Assembly (NCBI GenBank): GCA_001077715.1
Contig: CP011126.1
Span: forward strand, 930,001-994,000
Length of the DNA stretch: 64,000 bases
Reading direction: 5' to 3'
Source: Candidatus Coxiella mudrowiae
GTDB lineage: Bacteria > Pseudomonadota > Gammaproteobacteria > Coxiellales > Coxiellaceae
The notes beneath the pieces were generated by a model that was not told the DNA's origin, did not search any database, and saw only the letters and a list, made by a program, of their open reading frames with translations. Position 1 is the first letter of the stretch, and each line of letters opens with the position of its first letter. This document shows, piece by piece, positions 28,511-38,416 of the stretch. The translations under genes and the position numbers were made by a program.

Positions 28511-28990
28511 ATGGTATATCTTATGCAAGAAACAAAACAATATATCACTCGTTTAATTGAAATCGATCTCGACCATCGAGAAATAGACAAGCGTTTTAAA
28601 TTCTATTCCATTCACGGACATTAGATTAAAATCAAACTAAATTTTCAGTTTACGGACCACGATCCTATTTGCTATTGCATTAATTTTAAAGAAATTAAGC
28701 GCTTCGATGGCAATGGTTAGAAGATATGCTGGATCATGGTTTTTAGGCTAATCCTCATGATACCGTTGTTATCGATGCTTCCCATAAAACATCTAGTAAA
28801 CTCTATTTAATGCCTTTAAATGGCACAGGTAAGTTGTATTGTAATCCAACAACCGAAACTTTCCCGGGAAATCTTTCTAGCTATCCAGGTTTTGTTTAGT
28901 GATTTCCCTCATCTTAAAATCTTTTATATCTGATTTTATGAAACGCCCAATTACCAGCTTGATACTTACAAAAAAGTATTTCCGAAGAAG
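28511..28990 (+). pseudogene. queD: 6-carboxytetrahydropterin synthase (QueD-like), decayed
   Basis: QueD converts 7,8-dihydroneopterin triphosphate to 6-carboxytetrahydropterin, an early queuosine step; relatives are pyruvoyl-tetrahydropterin synthases. The remnant shows TRLIEIDLDHREIDKRF, then SIHGH followed by a stop (zinc-site His pair intact). In the next frame come DMLDHGF and ANPHDTVVIDASHKTSSKLYLM, with PTTETF and finally FYETPNYQLDTY (family YETPxxxA). Several stops and two or more frameshifts are present. It lies directly upstream of the folE remnant on the same strand. Confidence 0.8.
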
Positions 28991-29199
28991 AAAGAAAAAA
29001 TTTTTTAGATTATCATTATCAAGAGATTAAAAGATATTCTAAAGAAAAAGGGAAATTAGAATACGATATTAGAAAATTGAAAGGAAATAAAAATCGTGGA
29101 CAAGTCAATAAAAAACATACTTAGAGAAACACTCATTAACTTATAAAATTAATGAGCAATTAAACTTTTTACAAGAAAAAAACAATTTTAACTGAGTAA

Positions 29200-29825
29200 A
29201 TAAAAATATCTCTGATCACGTAGGTGAGGATTTAGAAATAGCGGAAGCGTCACTTAAAAAAAAATGTTTTCGATTATCCTTAAAATTTTTCTTATTGACA
29301 CCAAAAATGATTACAACGTCATTGATACACCAAAACGAATATCTAAAAATGTATATCCATGAAATACTGTATGGACGCTATAAACCACAACCCAAAGCCT
29401 ATCGTTTTCCTAACATCAATCCTAAAAATGATATCCATATGATTGGACTAAGTAAGAGTTCGCAGTTTAGGTGCTCACCATTTTCTTCCGATCGAAGGAA
29501 ATTTATGGTGCAGTGTTATATATGGGGGTAAACTATTAAGCTTATCTAAATTCAAGCGTATCGTAGATTTGGTAATGGTAAAACCTCAAATTCAAGAAGA
29601 AGCCATTGAGGCGAAATAGCTGATGTTTTAAAGCAAAGCAATTAATTCAGACAAAAGGCGTAGGAATTTATATGATGGCGCATTTTTGTATGCTATGGCA
29701 TGGTGTGAAGGCTGATATTATCACATTCTCAAATTATGCCAAACGTGGCATTTTCGCCAAGGACGATTTTGTTTTTGCTTCTTTCATACAAATACTCTCT
29801 TATACACTACCCAAAATTTAAATTT
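29200..29825 (+). pseudogene. folE: GTP cyclohydrolase I (FolE), decayed
   Basis: FolE makes 7,8-dihydroneopterin triphosphate from GTP for folate and for QueD. Readable parts: YLKMYIHEILYGRYKPQPKAY near 29340-29400, NPKNDIHMIGLSKS near 29420, and in the next frame GAHHFLPIEGNLWCSVIYGG near 29470-29530 (family CEHHLLPFxGxxHVAYIP). LSLSKFKRIVDLVMVKPQIQE follows near 29540-29600 (SKLARIVDxFxxRxQVQE). Then come KGVGIYMMAHFCMLWHGVK and SNYAKRGIF. The zinc Cys of CEHH has become Gly or Ala. Frameshifts and stops are numerous. 28990-29200 may hold the N-terminus but I cannot align it. Confidence 0.8.
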
Positions 29826-29902
29826 TAATACTCAATCCTCATCTTACTATCAAAGCATCTCGCAAAAAGCCTATAATATATCTAAGGGAGCAGGAGATAA
29901 TA

Positions 29903-30145
29903 ATGCCAAACATTCTACGCCAATTATGGGAAAACATCGTCCCTATCGTGGGTATGACTGTTTTTGTCATTTTATTTATTATAGGAATCTTTCTTTTTTC
30001 TTATCTTTCAATTATTGGCGCTATTATTGGCTTAATACTTTTCATCATTGCTTTTATTCAATTAAAAATAACCCAACGGAGGCGACAAAAGAAAAAGAAA
30101 CCATCGCCATCGGGCCGTACTATTGAACACGATGACAATCTTTAA
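29903..30145 (+). CDS. Small inner-membrane protein, 80 aa
   Basis: Intact small gene with a good ribosome-binding site (GGGAGCAGGAG) and ATG at 29903. The protein has two adjacent hydrophobic helices (about residues 10-33 and 35-52) and a strongly basic cytoplasmic-type tail rich in Lys and Arg (residues 55-70). No motif identifies it. It is convergent with ald; the two overlap by 4 nt at their ends. The clean start signal and undamaged frame in a decaying region suggest it is expressed. Confidence 0.65.
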   Translation: MPNILRQLWENIVPIVGMTVFVILFIIGIFLFSYLSIIGAIIGLILFIIAFIQLKITQRRRQKKKKPSPSGRTIEHDDNL

Positions 30146-31254
30146 TTTAAAAGTGTTAAAGGGGGGGTGAAATCTTTTTTCAAATCATGGGCCACTCCTT
30201 CGTGTGTTAAATGGCCACAATAAACATTTAGTCCATTTAAAAGATGAGGATCCTCTAAAACCGCTTTGCGATAACCCTTATTAGCCAATGCCATGACAAA
30301 AGGTAAAGTGGCATTGTTCAACGCTAATGTGGAAGTACGCGGCACAGCACCCGGCATGTTAGTCACACAATAATGAACAATATCATCGACAACGTAAGTA
30401 GGTTCTTTATGAGTCGTAGGTCGGCTTGTTTCAAAACAACCCCCTTGGTCAATAGCTACATCAACCATGACTGACCCTGGGCGCATTCGCTTTAGAATCT
30501 CGCGTGAGACTAATTTAGGCGCCGCCTGACCTGGCACTAAAATAGCCCCCACCACAAGATCAGCATCTGTTACGTATTGCTCTATGCTACCCCCGGTTGC
30601 ATAAGCAGTATTTAAACGACCTCCAAATCGGAAGTCTAATTCTTCTAAACGACGTAATGATTTATCAAGCACGGTTACTTGCGCTTTTTTACCCATTGCC
30701 ATACGGACCGCGTTCGAACCCACTACCCCACCGCCAATAATTGTCACTTTTCCGGGATAAACGCCCGGAACACCACCCAACAAAATTCCACTCCCGCCAG
30801 CGGGTTTTTCCAAACAATGAGCACCGGCCTGGATAGCTAGACGCCCTGCCACTTGGCTCATAGGTGATAAGAGCGGCAATCCTCCCTTGCTGGAAGTAAC
30901 CGTTTCATAAGCAATAGCAATACAACCCGATTTCACCAATGCATCTGCTTGCTTAGGATCAGGAGCTAAGTGTAAGTAGGTAAATAAAATTTGCCCTTCT
31001 CGTAACAAACGATATTCGCTCGGTTGTGGTTCCTTCACTTTAACGAGCATTTCTGCTTGTTGATAAAGAGATTCAGCCGTATCGACAGTAGCTCCCGCTG
31101 CCATGTAGGCTTCATCAGTAAAATTGATAGCACTGGCTGCATTGTGCTCAACAATAACTTTATGACCTCGATTTACAAGTTCACGAACGCTATAAGGAGT
31201 TAATCCCACACGGTATTCTTCCGTTTTTACTTCTCTTGGAACGCCTATTAACAT
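30142..31254 (-). CDS. ald: Alanine dehydrogenase
   Basis: NAD-dependent oxidative deamination of L-alanine to pyruvate and ammonia, or the reverse. The 370-residue length is normal. The N-terminus MLIGVPREVKTEEYRVGLTP includes the substrate-site Arg, and a conserved Lys lies in MLVKVKEPQPSEY. The Rossmann motif IIGGGVVGSNAVRMA is near residue 175. VDVAIDQGGCFETSRPTTH and VTNMPGAVPRTST are also family features. The start ATG 31254 has CGGAG upstream and lies 15 nt after the decayed etfA end, so ald was probably cotranscribed with etfBA and now outlives them. Intact. Confidence 0.96.
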   Translation of the reverse strand: MLIGVPREVKTEEYRVGLTPYSVRELVNRGHKVIVEHNAASAINFTDEAYMAAGATVDTAESLYQQAEMLVKVKEPQPSEYRLLREGQILFTYLHLAPDPKQADALVKSGCIAIAYETVTSSKGGLPLLSPMSQVAGRLAIQAGAHCLEKPAGGSGILLGGVPGVYPGKVTIIGGGVVGSNAVRMAMGKKAQVTVLDKSLRRLEELDFRFGGRLNTAYATGGSIEQYVTDADLVVGAILVPGQAAPKLVSREILKRMRPGSVMVDVAIDQGGCFETSRPTTHKEPTYVVDDIVHYCVTNMPGAVPRTSTLALNNATLPFVMALANKGYRKAVLEDPHLLNGLNVYCGHLTHEGVAHDLKKDFTPPLTLLN

Positions 31255-31268
31255 GAATTTATCTCCGA

Positions 31269-32221
31269 TTAATAACTAATTTCAAAAAGAGCCTGTTCCC
31301 ATTGCGATAAAACTTCGTCCAAATCTACGACTAAGCCGTAATCTACAACTTGAAATATGGATGCGTCGGGGGTCTTTATTAATGGCCACAATAATTTTGC
31401 TGTTCCTCATACCCACCAAATTCTGAATAGCTCCCGAGATGCCTACAGCGAAATAAAGCGTGGGCACTACGACTTTTCCCGTTTGACTGACTTGAAAATC
31501 ATTATTTAGGTGCAAGACCGGCATCAACCACGGCACGAGAAGCCCCCACTGCGCCTCCTAATTGATCTGCAATTTTTACTAAACGTTCAAAATTTTCTTT
31601 ATGTTTTAAAGCGCGTTTCCCAAAAATTACAATTTTTGCCGAATCTGACTCGGGTCGATCTTTCGCATGATCTTCTTCGTTAATAAAAATAGAAAGATCG
31701 TTTCTTGACGCAAACTCAACTTTCTCAATCGGCGCTGATTTTTTACCCAGTTCATAGGGGGGGGGGGGGACCGTAAGTCTTACAGTAAACACTTGAATAG
31801 GATACTGAGAAGAAACAACAGCAATTGCATTCCCGGCATAGATAGGCCGTTGGTAAGTTTTTCTATCGAGGATCGCTATAATATCGCTAATTTGCTCGAC
31901 ATTCAGCTTTCCCGCTAACCGAGGCAAGATATTTTTTCCAAAGGTTGTGGCCGGCGCAAGGAAATAATTAAATTTATTAGCATAATGTGCCAATAAGGGA
32001 GCGATGCTTTCCGCTAAAAAATGCTGGTAACACTCAAGATCCACTAACAAAATATTGTCTATACCTTTTATTCGAGTAAGCTCTTGCGCAACAGCTTGGC
32101 AGCGATAACCTGCCACTAAAATCGAAATGGGTAGCTTCAATCCACGTGCTGCAGTTACATTAGACTGCGTGGATGAGTGCACCTTAACATTATAATGCTC
32201 AGCCAAAACAAGAACACTCAT
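31269..32221 (-). pseudogene. etfA: Electron transfer flavoprotein alpha subunit, frameshifted
   Basis: EtfA carries FAD and passes electrons from acyl-CoA dehydrogenases to ETF-quinone oxidoreductase. The first 239 codons read MSVLVLAEHYN to [15 protein letters not shown]. An extra A near 31503 then causes a stop. In the next frame [22 protein letters not shown] follows (FAD-binding region), then [10 protein letters not shown] second one-base insertion in a C5 run near 31360 breaks the C-terminus, which should read [21 protein letters not shown] 13-G run at 31757-31769 encodes an odd PPPP. It ends 15 nt before ald. Confidence 0.92.
31757..31769. repeat. Homopolymer run, G13
   Basis: Thirteen consecutive G on the plus strand, inside the etfA remnant, where related genes have no proline run. 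Such a tract is a slippage hotspot. Shorter runs occur at 4969-4977 (G9) and 32560-32568 (C9). Confidence 0.95.
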
Positions 32222-32251
32222 GGCAAAACCTATGCTTCTTTAGAATATTTA

Positions 32252-32271
32252 ATAATTCATTATAATTCATT
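32252..32271. repeat. Tandem duplication, 10 bp x 2, frameshifting etfB
   Basis: Two perfect copies of ATAATTCATT. On the coding strand the second copy introduces TAA and TGA. Removing it restores the etfB C-terminus. Confidence 0.9.
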
Positions 32272-32801
32272 GATAGTATTTACTTTAATTCTTCTGCTTT
32301 TGCTTTTCTCCGCGGGATGCTCAATTTTTAAAATTTTTAAATGGGGAGATAGAGTCACGTTAAGCTCTTAGGGAGTTAATGTTTTTTAAAGGTTTATTTT
32401 TTGCTTTCATAATATTTAGGTAATGTCGTATATCAAGGCGTGTTTAAGCGCAAATCAGTGGTAATTACCGCCGGCAGCCGAAGCGAAATACTTTCGAGTC
32501 CTCCATCCACTTCTAGAGTAACTCGCACCCGCCCCTCTTCAATTACACATTCTGAAACACCCCCCCCCTGAGGCCAATCTAATAAGGCCACTGACATTTG
32601 ACCCGTTTGCTTGCAATCATTATCAATTGCTTGATTACCCAAAAACGAGCGAGGGGGATTCTCTTTCAACGACAGATTTAAGCAAGTGCGCTACTTGGAT
32701 CAGTTCTGGAAGTTGGTCCGTAGTTATTAGAATGCCCCGATCCGCCCCATAGCAAGCGCGCTGCGCAAGGTTTCTTGGCAGCTCGCTGAGTCAATAGAAA
32801 T

Positions 32802-32819
32802 TACAATAACTACAATAAC
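32802..32819. repeat. Tandem duplication, 9 bp x 2
   Basis: Two perfect copies of TACAATAAC in the etfB remnant, an in-frame three-codon insertion in the EVIVVxS strand. Confidence 0.8.
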
Positions 32820-32994
32820 TTCCTGTGCTAATCCTTTATCTTTTAAGCGAACAGCTTCTTCAACAGCAATTTCATCAAACGGATTCATGGCCATTTTTAC
32901 TTGATCGGTTTTAATTCCTGAGCCATCAGCCTTTACTCGGATTTTTACAGCCAAGTCAATGACTCGCTTAAGGGTAACCAAAACCTTCACTCAA

Positions 32995-33724
32995 AAATTT
33001 CCTCAAAAAACTGAATAGCCTCAAGCCAGGAACCCTTATTCCACTTGCGGATTGTAAACGCTACCCATCTTAAAATCATTAGCCTCGGAATTAATAAATG
33101 CATGCATAGTTCCACCAAAAACGTGCAATTGCCAGTCCACCTTCGCTTCCGTCATTTTTTTTTCAAATTTGAGCACAACATCTGGGGGGCCCCGCCCCAT
33201 GGGGCATCATATCCGTATAAAGCTAAAATTTTTGTTTTTATATTTTTGCTGGGACTTCATTGTAGGCTTGCAATAACCCATAAAAACTTAGCATTCCCTT
33301 CAAATCAGCCCCACTTCATGCTAAATCTAGTACACAAAGCCCTACAAAAAATATCCCATGGCAGCAATTTTTATTTTGGCTACTACGTCAACTTGCTTAG
33401 CCGTCTCTAACCCCATCATCAGTCGATGAACCAACATCTTGCGATCTTCCATAAAAGGCTGCATTAATTTTCGATTGCTTTCTAGCCCATCACCTAATAC
33501 GCCCTCTTACCATAAACATCCATTGCAAAATCGACATAACCTAATTCAGCAAGATGACGTCCTTTTTTTTCAATAAAATCATCTCGACCGCGCCAAGCAT
33601 AAGCAATAAGAACGATAGATCGTTTTTGCTTCGTTAAATCTTCATAAGCTACGTAAGCTTGTAATAGGGTGTGTTCATCTCGATAATCGATCGTCTGAGT
33701 ATCTATCTTCTGACCTCCTTTCAA
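32995..33724 (-). pseudogene. Dienelactone-hydrolase-family protein, decayed
   Basis: Alpha/beta-hydrolase of the DLH family. The N-terminal part (33494-33724) reads IVLIAYAWRGRDDFIEKKGRHLAELGYVDFAMDVYGK, cut at AY. Downstream, in other frames, are AALTRL-like sequence, a weak GYxFGG region, then KMTEAKVDWQLHVFGGTMHAFINSEAN near 33150-33080. This last piece holds the family's catalytic His motif (xHxF). NPQVE and a C-terminal FFEEIF follow. A GC-rich patch (33183-33206) with a G6C4 run lies inside. It directly precedes etfB on the same strand. Confidence 0.75.
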
Positions 33725-33860
33725 TAACTGAAGTTGAACCTAGAGTCAAATCAGGTCTATTTGCTAAAAATAATTGCGTAGATAGTACACTTCTTTTCTT
33801 AGCCCCACAAATGCCTTACTCTGTACTCTACGAAAGAAAATTTGCACCGCGAATCAATGG

Positions 33861-35490
33861 AATTCGATGTATCAATCGTGGATGCAGGCCCGCTAGGTTA
33901 ATAATAATAAGCGCTGCAATTCGTCTTTCTCAATCAAAAACCCTTCAATTTCGATCGCAATTTTAGAAAAAGGCGCAATTGTCGGAACTGTCGGGGCCCA
34001 CATTCTATCAGGCGCTGTATTAGTTCGGGCTTTAAAATAAATTACTTCCCCATTGGAAAGAACAAGAGACGCCGCTTCGGTTTCCAGTTACTCACGATGC
34101 TTTTTATTTTTTAACAGAAAAAAGCTTGGTCAGTTCCCAAACCAAAAAATTATGAAAAATAAAAATAATTATATCATAAATAAGTTTGGAAAATTTTTGT
34201 AAAGGTTAAGTGAGCAAGCAGAGAATTCGGGCGTTAATATTTTTCCAAGCTTCACCGCCGCCAATCGATTGCTTTTCAATAAAGAAAGGTGCCATGGTGG
34301 GTGTTCAAACAGGTTATAAGGGGTTAAACAAAGTGGGACAACCCACAGAACACTATCAAACTGGGCTTAATTTATACGTAAAACAAACTTTACTTGCCGA
34401 AGGGTTCCGAGGATCATTGACGGAAGAATTAATCCGACATTTTAATTTACGTCTTAACTCTGATTCTCAAAGTTATGGGATTGGAATTAAAGAATTATGG
34501 AAGATTTCTCCTGAGAAAAATAAAAAAGGTTCTGTCATCAACACAGCGAATTGGCCTTTAGATCGTAAAACTTATGGGGGATCTTTTATTTAATTATGAA
34601 AATAACCTACTTGCTCTAGGTCTTATTGTGGGACTTGATTATCAAAATCCTTAATTAAATCCTTTTAAAGAATTACAACGACTTAAAATACATACCTTTA
34701 TCTGACCGTTATTAGAAAATGACGAATGCGTGGGGCTATGGAGCCCGCGCCTTAAAAGAGGATTACAATCCATTCCCAAAATTACTTTTCCGGGACGAAT
34801 ACATAATGGTTGCGCAGCTGTATTTTTAAATGTAGCGAAAATTAAAGGTACTCACACAGTCATGAAGTCAGGAATTTTAGCAGCAGACACAATTCTTCAG
34901 GAAAAAATTTTCAATCCGGTCAAGAATTAAAACAATATTCAGATGCCGTCAAGCGTTCGTGGATTTGTGAAGAACTCACTACAGTGCGAAATATAAGGCC
35001 TGATTTTAACAAAGGATTTATTGGCCAGGCCTTCTCTATTCTGCCCTAGATCAGTTTATTTTACGTGGCAAAGCAAGCAGCCTTGACATTTCATTATCAA
35101 CCCGATCACCCCAAGCCATTAAAACCCGCGAAAGAATGCCATAAAATGCTTTATACTAAACCAGATGGAAAATTAACCTTCGACAAATTAACTTAGGTGT
35201 ATTTAACAGCTACTCGCCACCGTGAAGATGAATCTTGTCATTTAATCGTTAAAAATCCTCAAATCGAAACTAAGATAACAATTGCTAAATATGCAGATCT
35301 TGAACAACGTTATTGCCCCGCCCAGGTTTACGAAATTATCAAAAAACAAGGGCAGCCCCGTTTACAAATCAACGCCTCGAATTGCATTCATTTCCAAACC
35401 TGCGCGATATAAAGGATCCTGCTTAAAACATTCAGTGGGTTCCCGTTCCCCTAAGGACGGTGACGGTCCTAATTATTCCAATCTCTGATT
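33861..35490 (+). pseudogene. ETF-ubiquinone oxidoreductase, decayed
   Basis: Membrane-associated FAD and 4Fe-4S protein that passes ETF electrons to the quinone pool. The start MEFDVSIVDAGPLG near 33861 retains most of the FAD motif (GxGxxG with Asp). Next come GAHILSGAV-like pieces near 33990. A long open stretch follows (34210-34593) with LLAEGFRGSLTEELIRHFNL and YGIGIKELW. Then IPKITFPGRIHNGCAA and KGTHTVMKSGILAADTI appear near 34760-34890. The cluster region has RYCPAQVYEI and QINASNCIHFQTCAI near 35390. One cluster Cys is changed (HCKTC to HFQTC). The last readable piece is GDGPNYSNL. Over six disruptions. Confidence 0.9.
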
Positions 35491-35513
35491 AATTTTTTCT
35501 CTGATTAATTTTT
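35482..35513. repeat. Tandem duplication, 16 bp x 2
   Basis: Two perfect copies of TCTCTGATTAATTTTT covering the end of the ETF-quinone oxidoreductase remnant and the start of the following gap. Confidence 0.95.
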
Positions 35514-35610
35514 AATCCCTCCACTCTACACCTCGCCTCTAATTCTCTTCCTTCAATTATTTTTCTGAGCCCTCTATATTGCTCTTTCAGAAAGCGTTAA
35601 TATAAAACTT

Positions 35611-36561
35611 ATGGAATACCAAGATTATTATAAAATTTTAGGCATTTCACGTAGTGCAACGGCCGATGAAATTAAAAAGCGATATCGGCAATTAGCCCGA
35701 AAATATCATCCCGATGTCAGTAAGGAACCGAATGCAGAAGAGAAATTCAAGCAAGTAAAAGAAGCTTACCAAGTTCTCAAAGATCCTGAAAAACGCAAGG
35801 CTTACGATGCCATGGGTGCGGGGTGGAAACAAGGAGAAGACTTTACTCCTCCTCCCGGTTGGGAATTTCATCCTCGCAGTGAAGCTTCTTATCAAGAATT
35901 TCGTCAGGGCGATTTCAGTGATTTTTTTGAAACCCTTTTTGGAGTATTGGGCGCAGGCAGAAGATGGACTCGATCGGAGTTTAGTCAGCGAGGCCAAGAT
36001 CAACATAGTCGTGTAACTATTAATTTGGAAGAAGCTTTTCGGGGCACAACCCGAACACTCACTTTTCAAGAGCCAACGCTTAACCCACAAACCGACCAAG
36101 TAAATTACACAACACGAACCCTCCGAGTAAAAATTCCCGCGGGGGTTACACAAGGCCAACAAATCAGATTGCAAGGGCAAGGTTCACCCGGGATAGGGGG
36201 TGCGCCCAACGGCGATCTGTATTTGGAAATCCATTTACAGCCCCATCAACTCTACACGATAGAAGGCAAAAATATCTATTTAAATTTACCTGTAACGCCC
36301 TGGGAGGCAGCACTGGGTTCTAAAATCACGGTTCCCACCTTAGGCGGTGCTGTTGACCTCACTTTGCCTTTAGGCTCTCAAACAGGGAAAAAACTTCGTT
36401 TAAAAGGACGAGGGTTCCCTGGGAAGCCCCCCGGAGACCAATATGTGTTTCTAAATATTTATATCCCAGAGCCTAAGACAGATCAGCAAAAACAGTTATA
36501 CCAAAAAATGTCGGAACTCATGCATTTTAATCCACGTAAAGAATTATTGAGACAATCATGA
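35611..36561 (+). CDS. cbpA: Curved DNA-binding protein CbpA (DnaJ-class co-chaperone)
   Basis: DnaJ paralogue that stimulates DnaK and binds curved DNA. The 316-residue protein has a J domain (residues 1-70) with the HPD motif at 33-35, a Gly/Phe-poor linker, and two substrate-binding beta domains. It has no zinc-finger, as in CbpA rather than DnaJ. Visible are [39 protein letters not shown] and [19 protein letters not shown]. The ATG at 35611 has no obvious ribosome-binding site. Its stop overlaps the cbpM start (ATGA), which indicates coupling. Intact. Confidence 0.93.
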   Translation: MEYQDYYKILGISRSATADEIKKRYRQLARKYHPDVSKEPNAEEKFKQVKEAYQVLKDPEKRKAYDAMGAGWKQGEDFTPPPGWEFHPRSEASYQEFRQGDFSDFFETLFGVLGAGRRWTRSEFSQRGQDQHSRVTINLEEAFRGTTRTLTFQEPTLNPQTDQVNYTTRTLRVKIPAGVTQGQQIRLQGQGSPGIGGAPNGDLYLEIHLQPHQLYTIEGKNIYLNLPVTPWEAALGSKITVPTLGGAVDLTLPLGSQTGKKLRLKGRGFPGKPPGDQYVFLNIYIPEPKTDQQKQLYQKMSELMHFNPRKELLRQS

Positions 36562-36872
36562 TAAAACAAATTTTTAAAGGTATTATCGTGGAGCAGTCTG
36601 CATCGCTTAATCTGGAAGAATTCTGCCAAGCGGTGCATTTACAGACACAAGTGGTTATTGAAATGGTTGAACATCAATTAATCAAACCTGAAGGTAGTGC
36701 TCCCAATTCCTGGCGATTTGATAATGCTTGCCTAAAACGCGCAAAGATCGCAGTAAGTTTTTATCGCGATCTCGAAGTTAATATGCCTGGAATTGGTATT
36801 GCATTGGACCTCTTAGAGAGAATCGAATATTTGGAACAGCGCTTACAAACTCTGGAGTGTTTTGAAAAATAA
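36558..36872 (+). CDS. cbpM: Chaperone modulator CbpM
   Basis: Small MerR-like helical protein that binds the J domain of CbpA and inhibits its co-chaperone and DNA-binding activities. The 104-residue size is typical. Visible is a two-helix N-terminal unit with [23 protein letters not shown] and LIKPEG. Next come [25 protein letters not shown] and the hydrophobic [19 protein letters not shown] coiled coil at the end. It overlaps cbpA by 4 nt (ATGA), the usual operon arrangement. Intact. A decayed chitinase gene follows 16 nt downstream with its own ribosome-binding site. Confidence 0.9.
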   Translation: MIKQIFKGIIVEQSASLNLEEFCQAVHLQTQVVIEMVEHQLIKPEGSAPNSWRFDNACLKRAKIAVSFYRDLEVNMPGIGIALDLLERIEYLEQRLQTLECFEK

Positions 36873-36888
36873 TAAGGAGAGAAAAAAT

Positions 36889-37881
36889 ATGTTGCGATCA
36901 TTACGGATGATGATTTTAATAATTTCTCTTTTTATTTCCCTATAGAGTTTCGTCCAAGACGACTATCCGTGGTGCTTTGGCACCTAGAATGGAAATTATG
37001 TACTGACGTCCTTCTTATAACGGTAATGTGTTGCTCCAATCTTCAACATTAAATCATTATAAATCTGCCATCCAACATTTAAATACGTTTATTTATTCAG
37101 CCGCTTTATTCTTTATTTAAGAATAATAAGAAACAATGGGGATTTTAAATTCGCCAATATTCTATATTACTAAGCAGAACTTGGCTACTTACCATTAACT
37201 ACTGGATGGAAACAAATAACATTCATACCATTATGCTTTTTCCCTCGATTTACCCGTTTCAACCACTTTTATCAAACAATATCCAGATCCTAAAAATTAG
37301 ATTTCTTATGTAGATTAGGCAAATTTAATGGCCTATGAATTTTATGGAGGCAATCCACCCACCCTACACAGAGCTTGATGGTGCACTTGGCGAAGTAACG
37401 GCTTCTTATCTATGGGAAAGCTCCCGACTATTCCACCGTAGCTATTGCCAGAACTTTATCCCTTTACACCCAATTAGGAATTCCCAAACGAAAATTAGTT
37501 GTTGATTTACCTTTATATGGTAGTATCAATTATATTTCTGAAGTTAATTCCGAAAATAATAATGGCTTCCACAAAAAAAGTTATCGATGATCGCCCAAAA
37601 GCAAAAACAGGATCCTGTGTTCATCAATACACATCTGCACAACCGGATTTCGCCAAGGGTAAACACGCCTATTGAGTCACTCATCTGATTATGCAATCAA
37701 AAGAAGCTTGTAAGTTTTATGATTTTATTGGTTACCCCGATCTCAAAGCGGCTCGAGAAACTGTCGAATTTATAAAAGAACAAGGTTACCTCGGGGCTGC
37801 CCGCATGGCAAATTTCTTTTGATTTACCTTTTAATTATCCAGAAGCGTTTCTTAGAGCCATGTATAAGGGTCTCCACTAAA
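36889..37881 (+). pseudogene. Glycoside hydrolase family 18 (chitinase-like), decayed
   Basis: Starts at ATG 36889 after AAGGAGAG, with a signal-peptide-like N-terminus ending at a stop (FISL). Readable parts: GNYVLTS near 36985, then DGALGEVTAS near 37380 (the place of the catalytic DxxDxDxE motif; Glu positions not clear). APDYSTVAIARTLSLYTQLGIPKRKLVVDLPLYG follows near 37420-37520 (family LGIPxxKxxLGxPxYG). Near 37700 are FYDF and YPDLKAARETVEFIKEQGYLGAA, then DLPFNYPEAF near 37835. Many stops. The call rests on the LGIP-LYG and EFIKEQG blocks. GH18 enzymes act on chitin or related polymers. Confidence 0.65.
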
Positions 37882-37889
37882 AATTTAAA

Positions 37890-38370
37890 CCAAATTTTTC
37901 AAATAATTTCTAAAAATTGTACGAATAAGAGTTAGTCCTATTGCAGCCACAAGAAATAATTGTCATGGCTTCGATATGGCGAATATCTAATAGCATCACA
38001 ATAGCTAAGCCGGGCGCCGGAAGATGCTCTAATTTAAGAAAGAATCATTAATAATAAGGTCAAACCCACAGATAAACTTGCTGCTATTTCAAAATAAATG
38101 AAAAGAAGGATTAGCAAGAGGTGCAATGAGGGAATAAAATACAATAAAATTAGCAAACAAACGGCATGGCTTCACCGACAAGCATTGCTATGATATACCC
38201 TCCAATTATTTTAAGTGGTTTGGCAACCACCGAATTAGGAACACAGAAAACGAGAAATGTACTTAAAGCTAATGTGCTTTCGTCAGCCACCCAAATGATT
38301 TTTCCACGAGCAATTTTATTTAATTTTATCAGTACCATCCACATAAAAATCATGTCATCCAGGCACTGAA
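37890..38370 (-). pseudogene. HPP-family membrane protein, decayed
   Basis: Reading leftwards, ADESTLALSTFLVFCVPNSVVAKPLKIIGGYIIAMLVGEAMPF (38353-38160) matches the core of HPP-family integral membrane proteins (family ASxxLxFAxPxSxxAQPRxxxGGHxxxAxxG), some of which transport nitrite in plastids. After a break, EIAASLSVGLTLLLMIL near 38080-38030 gives a second membrane helix. The HPP motif itself is not readable, being replaced by a disrupted LRHLPAPG-like stretch. It is followed by the intact IscU-like gene transcribed in the same direction. Family assignment is from pattern memory. Confidence 0.55.
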
Positions 38371-38416
38371 TAAGTACATGAGTCCAATGAGCCCCTCTTT
38401 CAGCTTACTTATTTTC

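Larger units (their letters stand above)
32199..32990 (-). pseudogene. etfB: Electron transfer flavoprotein beta subunit, decayed
   Basis: Begins [20 protein letters not shown] at 32990, then [17 protein letters not shown] (family signature). A 9-bp duplication at 32802-32819 repeats VIV. After a break, LGNQAIDNDCKQTGQM and REVDGGLE-like sequence lead to TTDLRLNTP. There CGA has become TGA, where the family has RYxxLP. Further shifted pieces read MKAKNKPLKN and LSPHLKILKIEHPAEKSK. The C-terminus is frameshifted by the 10-bp duplication at 32252-32271; with one copy it reads INELLNILKKHRFCHE and overlaps the etfA start. Order etfB-etfA-ald. Confidence 0.92.

Noticed and set aside
32177-32371. 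Plus-strand frame with a lipoprotein-like signal (LLLLLFSAGC)
   Set aside because: The minus strand of the same segment reads the etfB C-terminus (LSPHLKILKIEHPAEKSK, then INELLNIL after removing a 10-bp duplication), so this is an antisense shadow.
33045-33410. Plus-strand frame of 121 codons
   Set aside because: The opposite strand reads the second half of the dienelactone-hydrolase-like gene (VDWQLHVFGGTMHAF).
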